From: JAZKDW01 sp040387375
GTDB lineage: Bacteria; Pseudomonadota; Gammaproteobacteria; Burkholderiales; Burkholderiaceae_D
Assembly (NCBI GenBank): GCA_040387375.1
Contig: JAZKDW010000041.1
Coordinates: forward strand, 142,181 to 206,180
Direction of reading: 5' to 3'
DNA length: 64,000 bases
Positions 61,356 through 64,000 of this stretch are shown here, in pieces. The notes under the pieces were generated by a model. It did no database searches and was not told where the DNA came from. It worked only from the letters and a program-made list of their open reading frames with translations. The position numbers and the translations under genes are program-made. Each line of letters starts with the position of its first letter. The stretch's first letter is position 1.

Positions 61356-63272
61356 ATGTCACTTCATCCTGTCTTGTCTGCGCTGACCGCGCGGATCGTG
61401 GAAAGGAGCCATCCTTATCGCAGCGCATACCTCGGCCGCCTGGAAACAGCGCGTCTTCAGGGCGCGCAGCGCGGCGCCTTGTCCTGCACCAACCTCGCGC
61501 ACGGTTTTGCCGCTTTTCCAGTCAACGACAAGATGAAGCTGAAGCAGCAAAAAGACCCGTCGGTCGCCATTGTTTCGTCCTATAACGACATGCTGTCCGC
61601 ACACCAGCCCTTCGAACGCTTTCCGCAGATCATCAAGGATGCGGCGCGCGCCGCCGGCGGTGTCGCCCAATTCGCCGGCGGCACGCCCGCCATGTGCGAC
61701 GGCGTGACGCAGGGCCAGCCGGGCATGGAGCTGTCCCTGTTTTCACGCGACACCATTGCAATGGCCACCGCGGTTGCGCTGTCGCACAACATGTTCGATG
61801 CGGCGGTGTATCTCGGCGTCTGCGACAAGATCATACCGGGGCTGCTGATCGGCGCACTGCATTTTGGACATCTGCCGGCCGTATTCATTCCGGCCGGGCC
61901 GATGACCAGCGGCATGTCCAATCCGGAAAAATCGCGCATCCGGCAACTGTACGCGCAAGGCAAGATCGGCCGCGACGCCTTGCTGGAAGCCGAAGCGCAG
62001 TCTTATCATGCGGCCGGCACCTGCACCTTCTATGGCACCGCCAACAGCAACCAGATGCTGATGGAAGTCATGGGCTTGCACCTGCCGGGCGCCGCTTTCA
62101 TCACGCCGAACACGCCATTGCGCGACGCGCTCACCGCAGCGGCCGCGCGCCGCGCGGTCGAGATCAGCGCCCTGGGCAAAAACTATCTGCCCGTCGGCCG
62201 GGTCGTCGATGAAAAATGCATCGTCAATGCAATCGTCGCATTGCTGGCGACCGGCGGCTCGACCAATCACACGCTGCACCTGGTCGCGATTGCCAAGGCC
62301 GCCGGTATCGTGATCGACTGGGACGATTTCAGTACGCTGTCGTCGGTGGTGCCGACCATCGCCCGCATTTATCCGAACGGCGATGCCGACATCAATCATT
62401 TCCATGCCGCCGGCGGCACCGGTTTTGTCATCCGCGAACTGCTTGATGCCGGACTCTTGCATGAAGACGTGACGACGATATTGGGCCAGGGCTTGCGCGC
62501 GCACTGCGCCGAACCGTTCCTGCAAGAGCAGACGGTGATCTGGAAAGAAGCGCCGAAGACGAGCGCCGATGACACTGTCTTGCGCAGCGCGAAAGAGCCG
62601 TTTGCCGCCGATGGCGGCTTGCGTCTGCTGTCGGGCAATCTGGGCCGCGCAGTGGTCAAGGTGTCCGCGGTCAAGCCGCAATACCGCGTGGTTGAGGCGC
62701 CGGCGATGGTATTCAATTCGCAGGAAGAGTTCATGCATGCCTACCATGCGGGTGAACTGAATCGCGATTTTGTCGCGGTGGTGCGGTTCCAGGGGCCGCG
62801 CGCCAATGGCATGCCGGAGCTGCATTCGCTGACGCCGGCACTGGGCAGTCTGCAGGATGCCGGGCGCCGCGTCGCATTGGTCACCGATGGCCGCATGTCG
62901 GGCGCATCCGGCAAGGTGCCGGCGGCCATCCATGTGTCGCCGGAAGTGTTGGCTGGAGGACCGCTGGGCCGTGTGCGTAATGGCGACATGATTCGCCTGG
63001 ACGCGGAAGCGGGCATACTGCAGGCACTGGTGCCCGAGGCGGAGTGGGCGGCGCGTTCCATCGCGCAGGCTGACCTGAGCTCCAGCCATGTTGGCATGGG
63101 ACGCGAACTGTTTGCGATGTTCCGCAAAACGGTCAGTGCGGCCGAGGAGGGGGCGACGACCTTTGATTTGCCAATGCCGGTGGCGCCGGTTGAACCTGTG
63201 GTGCACGTTGCTGAAGTGCGTGAAGCAGAGCCATTCAACGATGAAGATAACCTGATCAGAAACCCGATATGA
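61356..63272 (+). CDS. edd: Phosphogluconate dehydratase
   Basis: 638-aa [4Fe-4S] dehydratase making KDPG from 6-phosphogluconate. Cluster cysteines lie in GGTPAMCDGVTQGQPGMELS, GVCDKIIPG and GTCTFYGTANSNQMLMEVMG; GRMSGASGKVPAAIHVSPE is the C-terminal IlvD/Edd signature. AAGGA lies seven bases before the ATG. Overlaps eda by four bases. Confidence 0.98.
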   Translation: MSLHPVLSALTARIVERSHPYRSAYLGRLETARLQGAQRGALSCTNLAHGFAAFPVNDKMKLKQQKDPSVAIVSSYNDMLSAHQPFERFPQIIKDAARAAGGVAQFAGGTPAMCDGVTQGQPGMELSLFSRDTIAMATAVALSHNMFDAAVYLGVCDKIIPGLLIGALHFGHLPAVFIPAGPMTSGMSNPEKSRIRQLYAQGKIGRDALLEAEAQSYHAAGTCTFYGTANSNQMLMEVMGLHLPGAAFITPNTPLRDALTAAAARRAVEISALGKNYLPVGRVVDEKCIVNAIVALLATGGSTNHTLHLVAIAKAAGIVIDWDDFSTLSSVVPTIARIYPNGDADINHFHAAGGTGFVIRELLDAGLLHEDVTTILGQGLRAHCAEPFLQEQTVIWKEAPKTSADDTVLRSAKEPFAADGGLRLLSGNLGRAVVKVSAVKPQYRVVEAPAMVFNSQEEFMHAYHAGELNRDFVAVVRFQGPRANGMPELHSLTPALGSLQDAGRRVALVTDGRMSGASGKVPAAIHVSPEVLAGGPLGRVRNGDMIRLDAEAGILQALVPEAEWAARSIAQADLSSSHVGMGRELFAMFRKTVSAAEEGATTFDLPMPVAPVEPVVHVAEVREAEPFNDEDNLIRNPI

Positions 63273-63907
63273 AACAAACAATGACTGTGCTGGAAATCAT
63301 GCATGCGTCGCCGGTGATTCCGGTGATCGCCATCGATGACATCAATCATGCGGTGCCGCTGGCGAGGGCGCTGGTTGCAGGCGGCATCCGGGTGCTGGAA
63401 GTGACGCTGCGCACGGTGCACGGCCTGGCGGCGATTGGGGCGATTGCGGAGCAGGTGCCGGGGGCGATCGTTGGTGTCGGCACTTTGACGCGGCCGGAGG
63501 AGTTCATTGCGGCGCGTGATGCGGGCGCGGTGTTTGGCGTGTCGCCGGGTTTGACGGGCAGCCTGATCCAGGCGGCCAAATCCAGCGGACTGCCGCTGCT
63601 GCCGGGGGTGATGACACCGTCCGAGGTGATGGCGGCGCGCGAAGCTGGATTCCGGCAATTGAAATTATTTCCTGCGGTGCCGGCTGGCGGGACAGGCATG
63701 CTTAATGCGATTGCGGGGCCTTTGCCGGATGTGATGTTCTGTCCTACCGGTGGCATTTCGCAGGAAAACGCTGCGCAATTCCTGGCTTGTAAAAATGTGG
63801 CTTGTGTTGGGGGGTCTTGGCTGACGCCTAAGGATGCGCTGGAGGCGGGGGATTGGGAGCGGATTACGATGCTGGCGCGGGCGGCTAGCGGGTTGCGGGG
63901 GGCGTAA
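63269..63907 (+). CDS. eda: KDPG/KHG aldolase
   Basis: 212-aa class I aldolase that splits KDPG into pyruvate and glyceraldehyde-3-phosphate. Catalytic Glu44 and Arg48 lie in LEVTLRT, and the Schiff-base Lys132 in QLKLFPA. PVIAIDDINHAVPLARAL and GVSPGL complete the family pattern. ATGA overlap with edd implies coupled translation. Confidence 0.98.
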   Translation: MKQTMTVLEIMHASPVIPVIAIDDINHAVPLARALVAGGIRVLEVTLRTVHGLAAIGAIAEQVPGAIVGVGTLTRPEEFIAARDAGAVFGVSPGLTGSLIQAAKSSGLPLLPGVMTPSEVMAAREAGFRQLKLFPAVPAGGTGMLNAIAGPLPDVMFCPTGGISQENAAQFLACKNVACVGGSWLTPKDALEAGDWERITMLARAASGLRGA

Positions 63908-63931
63908 GAACAGCGGGGATTATTATGATGG

Positions 63932-63969
63932 TTTGCCCTTCGTTAACCCCAACACGTTTTGCCCTTCGT
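63932..63969 (+). repeat. Short direct repeat after eda
   Basis: TTTGCCCTTCGT occurs at 63932-63943 and again at 63958-63969. It may be the edge of an intergenic repeat family continuing beyond the window; the last 90 bases hold no gene. Confidence 0.4.
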
Positions 63970-64000
63970 GGATGCTGTCCGGGTCTCGCCCCGGCGGCGA

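Noticed and set aside
61743..63281. Minus-strand open frame of 512 codons opposite edd
   Set aside because: Antisense artefact of codon bias; edd is intact with all its cluster cysteines.

Overview
The window looks like the chromosome of a betaproteobacterium, most likely Oxalobacteraceae-like (Herminiimonas/Collimonas/Janthinobacterium relatives). This is inferred from GC-rich coding sequence, the rib-nusB, dnaX-ybaB-recR and Entner-Doudoroff arrangements, several orphan Bug-type binding proteins and duplicated PilY1/minor-pilin operons. No rRNA, CRISPR array or intact insertion sequence was seen.

Layout. 1-5.9 kb: tRNA-Lys, then the Tol-Pal envelope operon (ybgC, tolQRAB, pal, cpoB) on the minus strand. 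6.0-12.7 kb: a minus-strand type IV pilus tip operon (fimT-pilV-pilW-pilX-pilY1-pilin). 12.7-15.1 kb: glyA behind a ZTP riboswitch, then nrdR. 15.3-22.4 kb: a second, plus-strand pilus tip operon (pilV-pilW-pilX-pilY1-pilin-fimT). 22.5-37.9 kb: riboflavin synthesis (ribD, ribE, ribBX, ribH) and nusB. The row is split between ribE and ribBX by about 10.4 kb that begins and ends with the 3' end of ribE, followed by a prlF-yhaV toxin-antitoxin pair. 37.9-42.3 kb: an aminotransferase, a lytic transglycosylase, ubiD and the SRP (4.5S) RNA. 42.6-46.9 kb: an RND efflux pair. 46.9-51.7 kb: an AidB-like acyl-CoA dehydrogenase and dnaX-ybaB-recR. 51.9-55.9 kb: an ABC importer and a Bug protein. 56.0-63.9 kb: the Entner-Doudoroff/pentose-phosphate block, pgi-zwf-hexR-tal facing edd-eda, with probable HexR operators between them.

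Most notable points. (1) The ribE-anchored island has diverged direct repeats, tandem 12-bp-period repeats at both ends and a truncated integrase. (2) The two pilus tip operons have very different PilY1 proteins; the first lacks the N-terminal half and has a roughly 500-residue insert of unknown fold near its C-terminus. (3) A ZTP riboswitch precedes glyA. (4) dnaX has an A9 slippery run where a -1 shift meets a stop at the second codon, predicting a gamma subunit. (5) RibBX has a GTP cyclohydrolase II-like domain without its zinc cysteines. (6) An uncharacterised catabolic row (Bug, DUF1185, hydrolase, aldehyde dehydrogenase, GntR) and a protein resembling an archaemetzincin stripped of its zinc ligands lie inside the island.
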